From Nocardia higoensis NBRC 100133 (GTDB taxonomy: Bacteria > Actinomycetota > Actinomycetes > Mycobacteriales > Mycobacteriaceae), in assembly GCF_000308595.1 (NCBI RefSeq), contig NZ_BAGA01000111.1:25696-89695 (forward strand): 64,000 nt of DNA. Reading direction: 5' to 3'. The position numbers and the translations under genes are program-made. The notes beneath the pieces are model-generated. The model had not been told where the DNA came from and did no database searches. It worked only from the letters and a program-made list of their open reading frames with translations. Positions 26,755-35,021 of this stretch are shown in pieces; positions within the stretch are counted from its first letter, which is position 1; every line of letters begins with the position of its first letter.

Positions 26755-26758
26755 AGGG

Positions 26759-28000
26759 TCACCGTCCTGCGAGGTCGTGGGCGAGGGCGACCAGCCAGGC
26801 CACTCCGGAGGCGAGTTGACCGTTGGTGGCGTAGCCGTTGTGGCGGGCGATGGTGTCGGCGTATCGCAGCAGCACCGCGGGGTTGACCAGGTCGGCGTTG
26901 TCGGCGATCAGCACGCCCCACGCCACCGACAACTGCCCGGCCAGCTTCGGCAACAGCCCCATCGGATTCGCCGCGACCGCAGCCACGATGTCATTCCATC
27001 GAGCGCCTGCCGCCCCGGCATCCGGCGCCGGGGTACGCGGGTCGGCGGCTTCGACCAGCCGACCCGCCAGGCCCTGCTCCGGCCGGTAGTCGATGTCGCC
27101 GCCCTCGACCACAAAGTCGTTGAGCAGCATGGTGTTCCACGCCTCGCCCAGGGCTGCGTGCAGCAGTCCATTCAGGGTCACCAGGGCCGACAGAGGATCG
27201 CGCAGGTCGGCTTGGGCGGCGATCGCGGCGCCGACGCGGAGCAGGGCCGCGCGGTCGGGAGCCGAGCAAGCGAGGTCTCCGTCCGTGCAGATATCGGCAA
27301 CACGGCCCGCGAGCTCGCCGTACCCGACCCCGGACGCGATGCCACCACCGGGAACGGAAGGATTGGTCAGCGCGACCCGCGACACCGCAGCCCCGCTGGT
27401 GCCCGGTGCCGGATCAGGCACGACCTGACCCGGCCTGCCAGGCAGTACCGGTGCACCGGGCGCGCGATCGGGATTGGCGTACAACGCGATTCCCGCGATC
27501 CGGTTCGCCGGAACCGGGCCGACACCGGCACCGACATCGGCGGCGAAGCCCGACATCGCCTGGGCGCCCTGGGAATAGCCGACCCCGGCGATCAACGTGG
27601 CCGGGCACGCGGCGAGTATCTCGACCGCGGCGGCATCGAGCCGGTGGCGTGCGTCGGTGACCGACACCGCGTACGGTTCGACTCCGCCGCCGGGCACCGC
27701 GCCGCCGAAGCCCGCACCGTAGGGAATGTAGGAGCGCTGCACCACCCCAGGAGCCGCATCCACGACCGGCCTGATCACGGCGCCGACGACACCGGTGTCG
27801 GCGAGCGGGTCCGCCGCCGGTGAGGACTGGCCGGTGCCCTGAACGCCCAGCACATACAAGGCAGGGCACTCGGGGCCGATCGGCACCGCTCCCGCAACAG
27901 GTAAAACGGTCGATATCGCGGCACCGGATCCGACGGTGGCCACTACCACCATCGCGATCCTGCGCGCCGCAGCGCGGCGGCGTTGTCCGTCGTTGATCAT
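26759..28000 (-). CDS. Secreted cutinase-like serine hydrolase
   Basis: A 413-residue exported protein. The signal peptide (residues 12-38, VVVATVGSGAAISTVLPVAGA) is followed by CPALYVLGVQGTGQSSP. The nucleophile elbow GYSQGAQAM gives Ser143, as in active cutinases, and the disulfide-linked CTDGDLACS region carries the usual acid. Cutinase-like proteins hydrolyse ester lipids outside the cell; inside a conjugation operon one may help cross the mycolate layer, which is inference. The ATG start overlaps the preceding stop (ATGA). It is a paralogue of the gene at 24049. Confidence 0.85.
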   Translation of the reverse strand: MINDGQRRRAAARRIAMVVVATVGSGAAISTVLPVAGAVPIGPECPALYVLGVQGTGQSSPAADPLADTGVVGAVIRPVVDAAPGVVQRSYIPYGAGFGGAVPGGGVEPYAVSVTDARHRLDAAAVEILAACPATLIAGVGYSQGAQAMSGFAADVGAGVGPVPANRIAGIALYANPDRAPGAPVLPGRPGQVVPDPAPGTSGAAVSRVALTNPSVPGGGIASGVGYGELAGRVADICTDGDLACSAPDRAALLRVGAAIAAQADLRDPLSALVTLNGLLHAALGEAWNTMLLNDFVVEGGDIDYRPEQGLAGRLVEAADPRTPAPDAGAAGARWNDIVAAVAANPMGLLPKLAGQLSVAWGVLIADNADLVNPAVLLRYADTIARHNGYATNGQLASGVAWLVALAHDLAGR

Positions 28001-28869
28001 GGTTGCCCCACGCCGACTCCGGCGCCGAAGCCGGCACCGACCGTGCCCGCCGCCACCGCACCGACCGCACCGACCGGGATGCCGGTTACCACCGCACCGG
28101 CTGCTGCACCGGCGGCAGCACCGAGCGCGGTTCCGGCGACCCCGGAGGTCACGGTGCCGATTACCGGGACCGGCACGACCGTGCCCAGGGCCGCTCCGGC
28201 GATTCCACCGATGGTGCCGCCAACCAGGCCACCGACCACTGCTCCGGCGATCGCTGCCGGTCCCCCGGCGGCCACGGCACCGGCGGCTCCGCCGATCCCG
28301 GCGCCGGCGAGCGTGGCACCTGACACCCGGTCCGAACGTCCGGCCGGGATGCCGATCGAGTCCAGCGCTGTGGCGAGCTGCGCCTCCGCTCCGGCCGCCG
28401 TGTCATTGATCGCGTCAGCGCATTCGGGAGGGAGCCAGTCCGGCCGCGGAGCCTGCCACTGCCCGATCCGAATGGTGTTCTCCGGGGCTTCGATCGGCGC
28501 TACCGGCTCCACCGGCTCCGGCAGATGCAACTCCTCGATACGGACCGGCTCGACCGGCGCCTGCTGTGGAGGCGCTGGACGTGATGGGGCATTACGAACT
28601 TCAGGCGGCTGCACGTGGTACATCGGCGGTTCAGGAGCAGGAGCCGGCGGAACCGGTTCCGGAGACGGTGCGGGTGCGGCCGGCGGTGGCGGCGGGGTCG
28701 TGCCGGGCTGCACGGGCCCGGTCACCCCTGGCTGATCAGCGATGGCGACCAGCGGATCGGCAGCATGGGCGCCGCCGGCGGTGATGACCATCGCGGCCAG
28801 CGGGATCATCGTGACCGCCGCGACGCCGCCCGTGCGAGCGACAGACGAAGGGATGCGAGATTTGGGCAT
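27997..28869 (-). CDS. Exported Pro-rich, glycine-zipper protein
   Basis: A 290-residue protein with a signal peptide ending AGGAHAADP, then a Pro/Ala/Glu-rich stretch (residues 50-130), then a segment PPECADAINDTAAGAEAQL and a long Gly/Ala region from about 190 to the end with repeated GxxxG spacing (for example GAVVGGLVGGTIGGIAGAAL). Such glycine-zipper tails insert into membranes or self-assemble. Similar proteins are annotated as insoluble domain protein in Nocardia and relatives. It is the first large gene of the operon, overlapping the cutinase start (ATGA). It is likely to be a surface or outer-layer component of the transfer machine. Confidence 0.72.
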   Translation of the reverse strand: MPKSRIPSSVARTGGVAAVTMIPLAAMVITAGGAHAADPLVAIADQPGVTGPVQPGTTPPPPPAAPAPSPEPVPPAPAPEPPMYHVQPPEVRNAPSRPAPPQQAPVEPVRIEELHLPEPVEPVAPIEAPENTIRIGQWQAPRPDWLPPECADAINDTAAGAEAQLATALDSIGIPAGRSDRVSGATLAGAGIGGAAGAVAAGGPAAIAGAVVGGLVGGTIGGIAGAALGTVVPVPVIGTVTSGVAGTALGAAAGAAAGAVVTGIPVGAVGAVAAGTVGAGFGAGVGVGQP

Positions 28870-28949
28870 GACGAAATAAGCCTTCCCACCAGGAGACTTG
28901 GACTACGAGGTGAAGTCACCGCGCCGACGGCACGGCGTTCCGCGGACCG

Positions 28950-28977
28950 CTCCCGCAGCCCGAACGAGCTGCGGGAG
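28950..28977. terminator. GC-rich hairpin between the leader peptide gene and the operon
   Basis: CTCCCGCAGC and GCTGCGGGAG form a perfect 10-bp stem around CCGAACGA. A short T run follows on the plus strand; on the minus strand there is none. It lies downstream of the 35-residue gene at 29000 and 81 bp before the first large gene of the operon, so it may be a leaky terminator or attenuator at the operon head. Confidence 0.55.
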
Positions 28978-28999
28978 GCCGCTTTTCAGACCGGATCGG

Positions 29000-29107
29000 T
29001 CAGATGAAGGGCAGGATCAGGCTCAGCGTCTGCGCAACGACGAACAAACCGTTCGACAGCACCGACAGACCGGCATTCACATAGCCCAGGATCGTGAAGG
29101 GGTCCAC
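29000..29107 (-). CDS. 35-residue hydrophobic peptide at the head of the transfer operon
   Basis: On the minus strand a GTG at 29107, nine bases after a GGAAGGA site, opens a frame of 35 residues ending at TGA 29000. The sequence begins VDPFTILGYVNAGLSVLSNG and ends in the hydrophobic LSLILPFI. It has no charged residue after Asp2 and is almost certainly one membrane helix. Too short for routine gene calls, it is supported by the ribosome site, by codons ending mostly in G or C and by its position before a terminator-like hairpin. The role is unknown; a small membrane subunit or a leader peptide are the options. Confidence 0.6.
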   Translation of the reverse strand: MDPFTILGYVNAGLSVLSNGLFVVAQTLSLILPFI

Positions 29108-29514
29108 AGTCCACTTCCTTCCAGAATCTTCGGATTCGCGAGTTCATAACCGAACGCGCACTCTCATCCAAACTCCGAACCCCCTGAGAATCCAGCACTT
29201 TGGGTCATGCAGTTTGCGGTACCGACATTTGCGTAGCCCGCTTTACGGGGTGAGACCAGCGAGTTTGCTGCCGAAGTGCCGATATTTGCGTCACAAAACT
29301 CCCATGCCGAAACGACAGCCCGACACACACGCACCCCCAGGTAGAGCAGCGCACATCTGCACACACTCAGCTATCCACTTGGATGATCGTGCAGCCGGCG
29401 CAGTTGCCGGTCCATACCCATTCTGGTAGGAAAAAACCACTACCCGGGGGGCCAACCGATCAAGATAACTCTCTTCAGCCTGCCACGGAAGACAATCAAA
29501 GGAGGGGGACTCCG
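29108..29514. promoter_or_regulatory. Divergent control region with repeated AGTTTGC...CCGAyATTTGCGT boxes
   Basis: This 407-bp gene-free, AT-richer stretch separates the minus-strand transfer operon from the plus-strand XRE regulator. It holds two direct repeats, CCGACATTTGCGT at 29222-29234 and CCGATATTTGCGT at 29279-29291 (12 of 13 identical, 57 bp apart). Each is preceded by AGTTTGC. The repeats are good candidates for operators of the XRE protein at 29515. I cannot point to certain -10 and -35 boxes. Confidence 0.5.
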
Positions 29515-30324
29515 TTGAGCCGAGATCCCGCACGCCGCAGACCGCCGCATCGTCGACGCCCGCTACTACCGAGCATCCCGACCGTGGGCGCCACCTGCCG
29601 ACTGATCCGTGAAGAACTCGACCTCAGCCGCGACACAGCCGCCGTCCGCCTGGGAATCAGCCGCAGCCACCTCGGAGACATCGAACGCGACCGCCGGGCG
29701 CCAACCGAAGAGTTCCTCGAACAGATCATCGCCGGCTACCAACTCGACCTCCCCCTCGCTCGCCACCTACGCGAGCTACGGGCCGCCGCCGACACTCTCG
29801 AACCCACCGCCGCCCTCCGCGACGCCGTGACCACCAACCCAGCCCTCATGTGCCACCTACACGGGCTACACGAGCGCGGCGAGCTAGCCGCCTACGTCGA
29901 CTCCGCCTGGACCCTCCTGGCCTGCAACGACGCCTTCCGCGAATCTGCTCCCGGGCTCCACCCCGGAGCATCGATCCCGGTCTGGATGTTCTCCGACGAC
30001 GCCAGAAAGCTGTTTCCCCGTTGGCCCCACGAAGCCGACCACGCAACGGCCAACGTCCGCGGCATCGTCGGCCGCTACCGCGGCTCCCAGCAAGTCCAGA
30101 CAATCTTGCACAGCCTCCGCCCCCTCGAGGACTTCCGAACCCGCTGGAACGACGGCGTGCACACCGCCTACGGACGCGACCCCAGCGACCTCATGCACGC
30201 ACACCACCCCACCACCGGCCGAACCAGGTCCTACAGCCTCACCATCACCAATCAGAGCGAACACATCTTCCTCATCATCCTTTCCGAGCATCCCGGCAGA
30301 AACCTCGGGACCAACCGACCCTAG
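29515..30324 (+). CDS. XRE-type regulator with MmyB-like ligand domain
   Basis: A 269-residue transcription factor. I chose the TTG at 29515 because GGAGGGGG lies six bases upstream; the longer frame to 29383 has no such site. Residues 20-75 form an XRE helix-turn-helix (RLIREELDLSRDTAAVRLGI then SRSHLGDIERDRRAPTEE). Residues 100-265 match the MmyB-like ligand-binding domain: WTLLACNDAFRE, WMFSDDARKLFPRW and ATANVRGIVGRYRGS. Such proteins switch operons in response to an unknown, perhaps fatty, ligand. It is transcribed away from the transfer operon across a region with direct repeats, so it is the natural candidate for the regulator of conjugation. Confidence 0.85.
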   Translation: MSRDPARRRPPHRRRPLLPSIPTVGATCRLIREELDLSRDTAAVRLGISRSHLGDIERDRRAPTEEFLEQIIAGYQLDLPLARHLRELRAAADTLEPTAALRDAVTTNPALMCHLHGLHERGELAAYVDSAWTLLACNDAFRESAPGLHPGASIPVWMFSDDARKLFPRWPHEADHATANVRGIVGRYRGSQQVQTILHSLRPLEDFRTRWNDGVHTAYGRDPSDLMHAHHPTTGRTRSYSLTITNQSEHIFLIILSEHPGRNLGTNRP

Positions 30325-30635
30325 TCAATTTGCGACACGCCCACCGACACGCCGAAAGGAGCTGGCAGAGACCGCATATACAGCCCTGCTCTATTGATCT
30401 TGATCCGCCCGCAAGTTCTATACGGAGTCAGGCAATCGGCCAGCCAGATGCCTTCCATAGAGCTATCAAGTGGCACCGCGACGAGGCCGTTGCCAATACA
30501 GACGCACCACACGATCGACACGCAATGTCTCTATGAATAGCCGAAACTGAGGTGAACGGATGACAGAACTGTCCCGCAGTCACAACATTGGCCGAGGAGG
30601 GGTTTCTCGACAACCAATCCACTATGGAGCTGACC
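30325..30635. other. Gene-free stretch between regulator and excisionase-like gene
   Basis: About 310 bp without a convincing gene. Short frames exist on both strands but lack ribosome sites and family-like composition. No repeat or terminator stands out. It presumably contains the leader of the excisionase-like gene at 30636. Confidence 0.4.
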
Positions 30636-30959
30636 ATGGACAAAGAAGGCAATAGACCGCCCGAATTCGCGTCTCGCGCACACGAGACCTATGAGCAGAC
30701 CTACCCCGTGTCCCACGGAGCTCGTGCAGTGCGCAAGTCCGAGCGCTGGTACCTCCAACAACTGCGCTCCGGCCGCTTTCCCGGCCACAAGGCAGGCCGC
30801 ACCTGGTATCTCACCGCAGCCGACATCACCGCAGCCATTGAAGAAACCCGCCGACCGTCGACGGGCCCACGGAAGCCCCCTCAATCGGCCAACAAGGCCC
30901 GACCAACCTCGGCACGGCCGACTCGACGCCGCCGCCCGATCCCGCGTCAGAATCTTTGA
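30636..30959 (+). CDS. Excisionase-like small winged-helix DNA-binding protein
   Basis: A 107-residue protein; ATG 30636 is preceded by GGAG eight bases upstream. The core RAVRKSERWYLQQLRSGRFP followed by GHKAGRTWYLTAADITAAIEE is a MerR/excisionase-type winged helix: a recognition helix, then a basic turn, a Trp/Tyr strand and a final helix. The tail is Arg/Pro rich. Recombination directionality factors of tyrosine-integrase elements have this size and fold, so it may assist excision with the integrase at 41198. The distance of about 10 kb from the integrase leaves a plain regulator possible. Confidence 0.68.
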   Translation: MDKEGNRPPEFASRAHETYEQTYPVSHGARAVRKSERWYLQQLRSGRFPGHKAGRTWYLTAADITAAIEETRRPSTGPRKPPQSANKARPTSARPTRRRRPIPRQNL

Positions 30960-31225
30960 CCCGAACCAAAGCTGCCATCACCTATCTGTGTAGCAACTCC
31001 GTGTGATTCGCCTTCGCGAGGCCACCGGCGCCCGCGCGGCTGGGGTGCATATAGCGCGAGCCGCTACCACCCTGCGCTGCGCCAAGATTGCCTCACCACT
31101 GCACGCTTCGCGAAGAACGTCGAGCCGGGCGGTGCCGCTGACTGTTGCAGTGGCCGAAAACTCCTGTCCTGGTGTCGATCTGCTCGAATATGTTGGCGGA
31201 ATGACCGACTACAAGGTCCGATTCG

Positions 31226-31534
31226 ATGAATGCTGGGGTGTTGACGCCATTACTGGTCCTCAAGGCTCGCGAGACGTATAACGAGTCCAACGAACACGGC
31301 AGGCGCCGCAACACCATTGCCCAGATCGCCTGGTACGAACAGCACCATCATGCCCAGCGACAGGCTCACTCGCGCAAACGGATTCGTGTCGAACACGGCA
31401 TTGCCCATCTGAAGAACTGGCGAGCACTGGCCCGCCACCTGACTCGACGAACAAATTTCGACCACACTGTCCGGGCTGTCGCCGGACTGCTGTCGGACCA
31501 TCAGCACATCGACCGCAGCCGCGCTGCCGGGTAA
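31226..31534 (+). pseudogene. C-terminal remnant of an IS5/DDE-type transposase
   Basis: Only the last part of a transposase remains. RIRVEHGIAHLKNWRALARH is the end of the DDE domain (the catalytic Glu is in VEHGIAHLKNW) and AVAGLLSDHQHIDR closes it. The first two catalytic Asp regions are missing. The upstream frame at 31003-31281 carries no transposase sequence. It is a decayed insertion sequence at the left edge of the first IS cluster. Confidence 0.65.
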
Positions 31535-31815
31535 CCCGTGTACCAGATCTGCTGCTGGTCACCGTGCTTTTGCAACCATGCACGAGGTCGTTAGATCTGT
31601 CGGGTAGCGGCGAAGAAAGTTGTCGTACAGCATGTTTCGTCGTGGCAGCACCATGAATCGTGGACGAGGAGTTATGGGCGGTTATCGAGCCGCTACTACC
31701 GGTGAAACCTGCGGGGACACCAGGACCTGCACAGATGGACCCACGGCTGGTATTGCAGGTGGCCAGTCCCCGATAACGCGACCACCCGGAAGTAGAGCCC
31801 GGGTTGTTCGTCGTT

Positions 31816-32652
31816 TCAGTTGATCCCGCACTCCACCGGATGGTGGGTGTGGGTGCAGGCCGCAGCGTACCCGGCCGGCGTCCGGTAGCCCAGCGCTGAA
31901 TGCCGGTGCCGCAGGTTGTGGTCGGTCTTGAAGTCCCCGATGACCACGCGGGCCTCGAGCAGGGAAGTCCAGTGGTTGCGGTTGAGGCACTCGGTGCGCA
32001 GCCGGCGGTTGAACGACTCGATGTAACCGTTGTGCCAGGGCATGCCGGGCGGGATGTAGGTGATCCCGACCCGGTCAGAGCAAAACCGTTGCAGTGCTTC
32101 GGAAATCAGCTCGGGACCGTTGTCGCATCGCAGCACCTTCGGGACACCTCGAACCGCGAACACCCGCCGAAGTTCGGCGACGAGTTTCTCGCCGGTGATC
32201 GAACGCTCCACCAGATGCAGCAGCGACTCCCGGGTGTGTTCATCGACCATCGAGGCGATCTTCACCGCCCGACCATCGACGGTGGAGTCGAACTGGAAGT
32301 CCAACGCCCACACCGTGTTCGGTGCATCCGCGGCGACCGCTGGCACCGACGACGACCCGGCGCGTTTGCGTCGCTGATGCGCCCGCACCTGCAGGCCCTC
32401 CTGCTTCCACAACCGGTGGACCCGTTTGCGGTTGACCCGATGGCCTTCGTCGAACCGCAACGCCGCCCACGCCCTTCGGAACCCGTGACAGGGATTCTTG
32501 CGCGCGTATTCACGCAGCCAGGCCCTGGCGCCGGCATCGGGATCGTCCGGGGTTTGGTCGGCCGGCAGCCGCCGGAAGGTGGACCGATGCAGCCCGACAA
32601 CTCTGCAGGCGAACCGCTCCGACATGCCCTTGACCTGCAAGAGCATGTCCAC
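31816..32652 (-). CDS. IS3 transposase orfB (DDE integrase core)
   Basis: A 278-residue rve-type integrase core: WALDFQFDSTVDGRAVKIAS gives the first Asp, LRCDNGPELISEAL the second, and YIESFNRRLRTECL the Glu. The ATG at 32652 is only nominal. The fused product should form by -1 slippage at the A4 run near the end of orfA (GGA-AAA-TTC), giving ...AKGK-ILGPAAKRRAVDM... and continuing into this frame. The sequence is intact, so the copy may be active. Confidence 0.85.
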   Translation of the reverse strand: MDMLLQVKGMSERFACRVVGLHRSTFRRLPADQTPDDPDAGARAWLREYARKNPCHGFRRAWAALRFDEGHRVNRKRVHRLWKQEGLQVRAHQRRKRAGSSSVPAVAADAPNTVWALDFQFDSTVDGRAVKIASMVDEHTRESLLHLVERSITGEKLVAELRRVFAVRGVPKVLRCDNGPELISEALQRFCSDRVGITYIPPGMPWHNGYIESFNRRLRTECLNRNHWTSLLEARVVIGDFKTDHNLRHRHSALGYRTPAGYAAACTHTHHPVECGIN

Positions 32653-32675
32653 CGCTCGCCGCTTGGCCGCCGGGC

Positions 32676-32957
32676 CTAGAATTTTCCCTTGGCGATCTCC
32701 CGCAACGCGTCTTTTTCCAGCTCGGCGTCGGCCAGCAGCCGCTTGAGCCGTGCGTTCTGCTCGCGCAGCTCTTTGAGTTCTTTGGCGGCGTCGGTGTCCA
32801 TCCCGCCGTACTGGCGTCGCCAGTTATACAACGTCGCCGCCGATACTTGCAGGTCAGCGGCGATCTCCTCGCCCGAAGCCCCTGCGGCGGCCAGTTCGTC
32901 GGCGCGGCGCAGCTTCCGCACGATCTCCTCCGCGGAATGCCGTTTCCGTCCAGCCAT
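32676..32957 (-). CDS. IS3 transposase orfA (helix-turn-helix)
   Basis: A 93-residue protein with the IS3 orfA signature: KRHSAEEIVRKLRRADELAA, then a helix-turn-helix ISVSAATLYNWRRQYGG-type segment (here LQVSAATLYNWRRQYGG), and a leucine-zipper-like ELKELREQNARLKRLLADAE. It binds the element ends and, after frameshifting, forms the N-terminus of the transposase. It starts at ATG 32957. Confidence 0.85.
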   Translation of the reverse strand: MAGRKRHSAEEIVRKLRRADELAAAGASGEEIAADLQVSAATLYNWRRQYGGMDTDAAKELKELREQNARLKRLLADAELEKDALREIAKGKF

Positions 32958-33734
32958 AGTCCTTATTGTCCCTTCCGGCCCCTCACCAGGGCCAACAGGA
33001 CTCTAAGTCCGGGCGGTCGCATCCACCGGGGACAGACCACAGGGCATCTTGTTCGTGTTGTTCACCGGCATCGGATGGGAAGACCTACCCCAGGAACTCG
33101 GCTTCGGATCCGGAATGACCTGCTGGCGCCGGCTACGCGACTGGCAGGACGCCGGCGTGTTCGCGAAGATGCACCAGGAGATGCTGGCCCGCTCCCACGC
33201 GCCCGGACTGATCGACTTCGACCGGGTCATGGTCGACGGCTCCCACATCCGAGCGAAAAAAAGGGGCGCCGCGACCGGCCCGTCCCCGGACGACCGCGCC
33301 AAAACCGGCTCGAAGCACCACATCCTGACCAGCGCCAACGGGTTCCCGCTCGCAGTGACGCTCTCTCCGCGGCCAACGTCAACGACCACCTACTGCTGCC
33401 CGAACTCCTCGACCGCGTCCGACCCCTGCGCGGACGCTCCGGCCCGCCGCGCCACAGAATCAAGACCCTGATCGCGGACAAGGGCTACGACTACCCCCGC
33501 GTCTACGAGGAACTGCGGCAACGTCGCATCACCGGCCACATCCCGCGCCGAGGAACCCGCGACAAGGTCACCGCGGGACGGTGGATCGTCGAACAAACCC
33601 TGGCCCTGCTCCACCAATTCCGTCGCCTGGCCGTCCGATGGGAACACCGCACCGACATCCACCACGGATTCCTCGACCTCGCCGCAGCCCTCATCTGCTG
33701 GCGACGACTCAGCAACCGAACCAGATAGGGGCTC

Positions 33735-34334
33735 TTAGCGATAGATCTTCTTGAGGTCGCTCATGCTCCTCGCGTGACCACCCAACGCAACCAGATACGA
33801 CGATATGAAGTCGAAGGAGTAGCCGCTTCTGGTGAGAATTTTGATTGGTGGTCCATAGAGATTCTTGAAGTAGGTCTCCCTGTTCCGACCATATCCGTTA
33901 TAACCTGCGCTATGTAGATCTTCGAGCGCTTCGCGGATAGTGGGCGGAACGTCGTCACTCGGTTCGCCCGTCTCAAGGTTTAGCGCGCTGGTCGCAGCAG
34001 CCCATCCACTTATCTCTCCTTCCGCATGCTCTACGACACCCAACGCCTGACCGTCGGCGAGATGAACAGCGTCTTCAAGTAGGTCTAGGGTGGGAACCAA
34101 TGCGAGAACTGGACCGCCCGCGACTGCTGTCTTACTCTTTACGCTCCCGATATTTCCATTAGAAATATAAGCGGCAACGTTTGGTTCAGACCGGTCTAGA
34201 CCATTCTCCTGAGGGATCAATAGAGAACGTTCAGGATAGGAATCGGAATTTTCACATAACCATGCGGAGACCTTCCCCACGCCGAGATCCAAACCGTTAC
34301 GTCGAGATATCCATGCGTTCGCAATCGGTGCCAC
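33735..34334 (-). CDS. Unknown 199-residue protein, last gene of the CBASS operon
   Basis: A soluble protein starting at GTG 34334 with an AAAGGGTGA site upstream, 42 bp after the effector gene. I do not recognise the family. Visible features are AWISRRNGLDLGVGKVSAWL, GPVLALVPTLDLLEDAV, ISGWAAATSALNLETGE and LHSAGYNGYGRNRETYFK. No transmembrane span, CARF-like or protease motif is evident. Base composition is AT-richer than the ICE, like the CBASS genes, so it probably arrived with them. Its stop lies six bases from the end of the IS5 remnant, and the C-terminus may have been altered by that insertion. It could be an ancillary CBASS gene or an unrelated passenger. Confidence 0.6.
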   Translation of the reverse strand: MAPIANAWISRRNGLDLGVGKVSAWLCENSDSYPERSLLIPQENGLDRSEPNVAAYISNGNIGSVKSKTAVAGGPVLALVPTLDLLEDAVHLADGQALGVVEHAEGEISGWAAATSALNLETGEPSDDVPPTIREALEDLHSAGYNGYGRNRETYFKNLYGPPIKILTRSGYSFDFISSYLVALGGHARSMSDLKKIYR

Positions 34335-34376
34335 AGTTCACCCTTTCATTTGGATTCTATTCTGCATTTGTAGCAC

Positions 34377-35021
34377 CTACTGCCGAACGAATGGATTGGC
34401 GGTACCGAACTCGCTTGCGGTGAGTGCCGATGCGGCATCAGCGTATCGAAGCTGGCTCCACTCAGAGAAGTGCAGCTCACCAGTCGTCTTTCGGCTAGTG
34501 AAGTAACTACCGCCAAGCGAGTCTCCACGACCGGTAATGTATAACTCACACACACCTTGGTGCTGATCGCTACGCGACCTAACTTCTTGACGTGGTCTGT
34601 TTGTGTACACAAATGTTATGCGCCACCGGTCATCAGACTCATTGACTAGCTTGCCCATGTCCGTGGTCGAAGAGGACTCACCCGTGAAAAGTGTCACCCA
34701 CACGGAGGAGTCCGTCTGCTTTATACGGAGAACCGTTGGTATCGGGTCGATCCTCTTTCCGTCGCGGACGAAATCGCTTCGAAGCTCGCCTCGCCAAGTC
34801 CCGTTGAGGTTCGGTTTCCCGGTGAAGAACCGAACGAACCGCCATGCCCATCCCCATCGCTCATAGACCAGGAATGAGAGTGTCACTAGCGCACCCGCTA
34901 TAGAAAAAGTGCGTAGTGCAACCCACTGCCCATCGTTGCGACCCGAGACAACTGCAATAATTAGCCATATAGCGGCGGCGAGTGCGATTGCGATCCTGGG
35001 GCGCAGCGAATCTCCACCCAC
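34377..35021 (-). CDS. Cap15-like CBASS effector (two TM helices plus beta-barrel)
   Basis: A 214-residue protein with two N-terminal membrane helices (about residues 9-26, RIAIALAAAIWLIIAVVSG, and 34-51, LRTFSIAGALVTLSFLVYE) followed by a strand-rich domain beginning LNGTWRGELRSDF. This is the layout of the SMODS-associated 2TM-beta effector, Cap15. When its beta domain binds the cyclic nucleotide made by the partner enzyme, Cap15 oligomerises and disrupts the inner membrane, killing the infected cell. The GTG start overlaps the nucleotidyltransferase stop by one base (TAGTG), so translation is coupled. The call rests on topology, the GTWxG strand and the neighbour. Confidence 0.85.
   Translation of the reverse strand: MGGDSLRPRIAIALAAAIWLIIAVVSGRNDGQWVALRTFSIAGALVTLSFLVYERWGWAWRFVRFFTGKPNLNGTWRGELRSDFVRDGKRIDPIPTVLRIKQTDSSVWVTLFTGESSSTTDMGKLVNESDDRWRITFVYTNRPRQEVRSRSDQHQGVCELYITGRGDSLGGSYFTSRKTTGELHFSEWSQLRYADAASALTASEFGTANPFVRQ

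Larger units (their letters stand above)
31794..33004 (-). mobile_element. IS3-family insertion sequence (1211 bp) nested in the IS5 remnant
   Basis: The ends AGAGCCCGGGTTG (left) and AGAGTCCTGTTGG (right, reverse strand) are imperfect inverted repeats. AAGT at 31790-31793 and again at 33005-33008 is a 4-bp target duplication, as IS3 elements make. Inside are orfA and orfB on the minus strand. Excision on paper rejoins the interrupted IS5 frame, which confirms the limits. Confidence 0.85.
31660..33728 (+). pseudogene. IS5-family transposase, broken by a stop, an IS3 insertion and a frameshift
   Basis: The gene begins at about GTG 31660 with DEELWAVIEPLLPVKPAGTP, the classic IS5 N-terminus. 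It meets a TAA at 31774, and is interrupted by the IS3 copy at 31794-33004. Removing the IS3 and one AAGT copy restores the same frame into GILFVLFTGIGWEDLPQELG. The frame then shifts near 33361-33367, where CTCTCTCC replaces an expected CTCTCC, and the last part (AANVNDHLLLPEL to CWRRLSNRTR) is read in another frame. DDE residues are visible in VMVDGSHI, IADKGYDY and WIVEQTLALLH. The copy cannot make transposase. Confidence 0.85.

Noticed and set aside
31003..31281. Plus-strand 92-residue frame before the transposase remnant
   Set aside because: No ribosome site and no recognisable sequence; composition is not convincing as coding.
33256..33262. A7 run in the IS5 transposase as a programmed frameshift site
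   Set aside because: The correct protein frame continues unchanged across the run; the actual frame change is about 100 bp later in a CT repeat and looks like a mutation.
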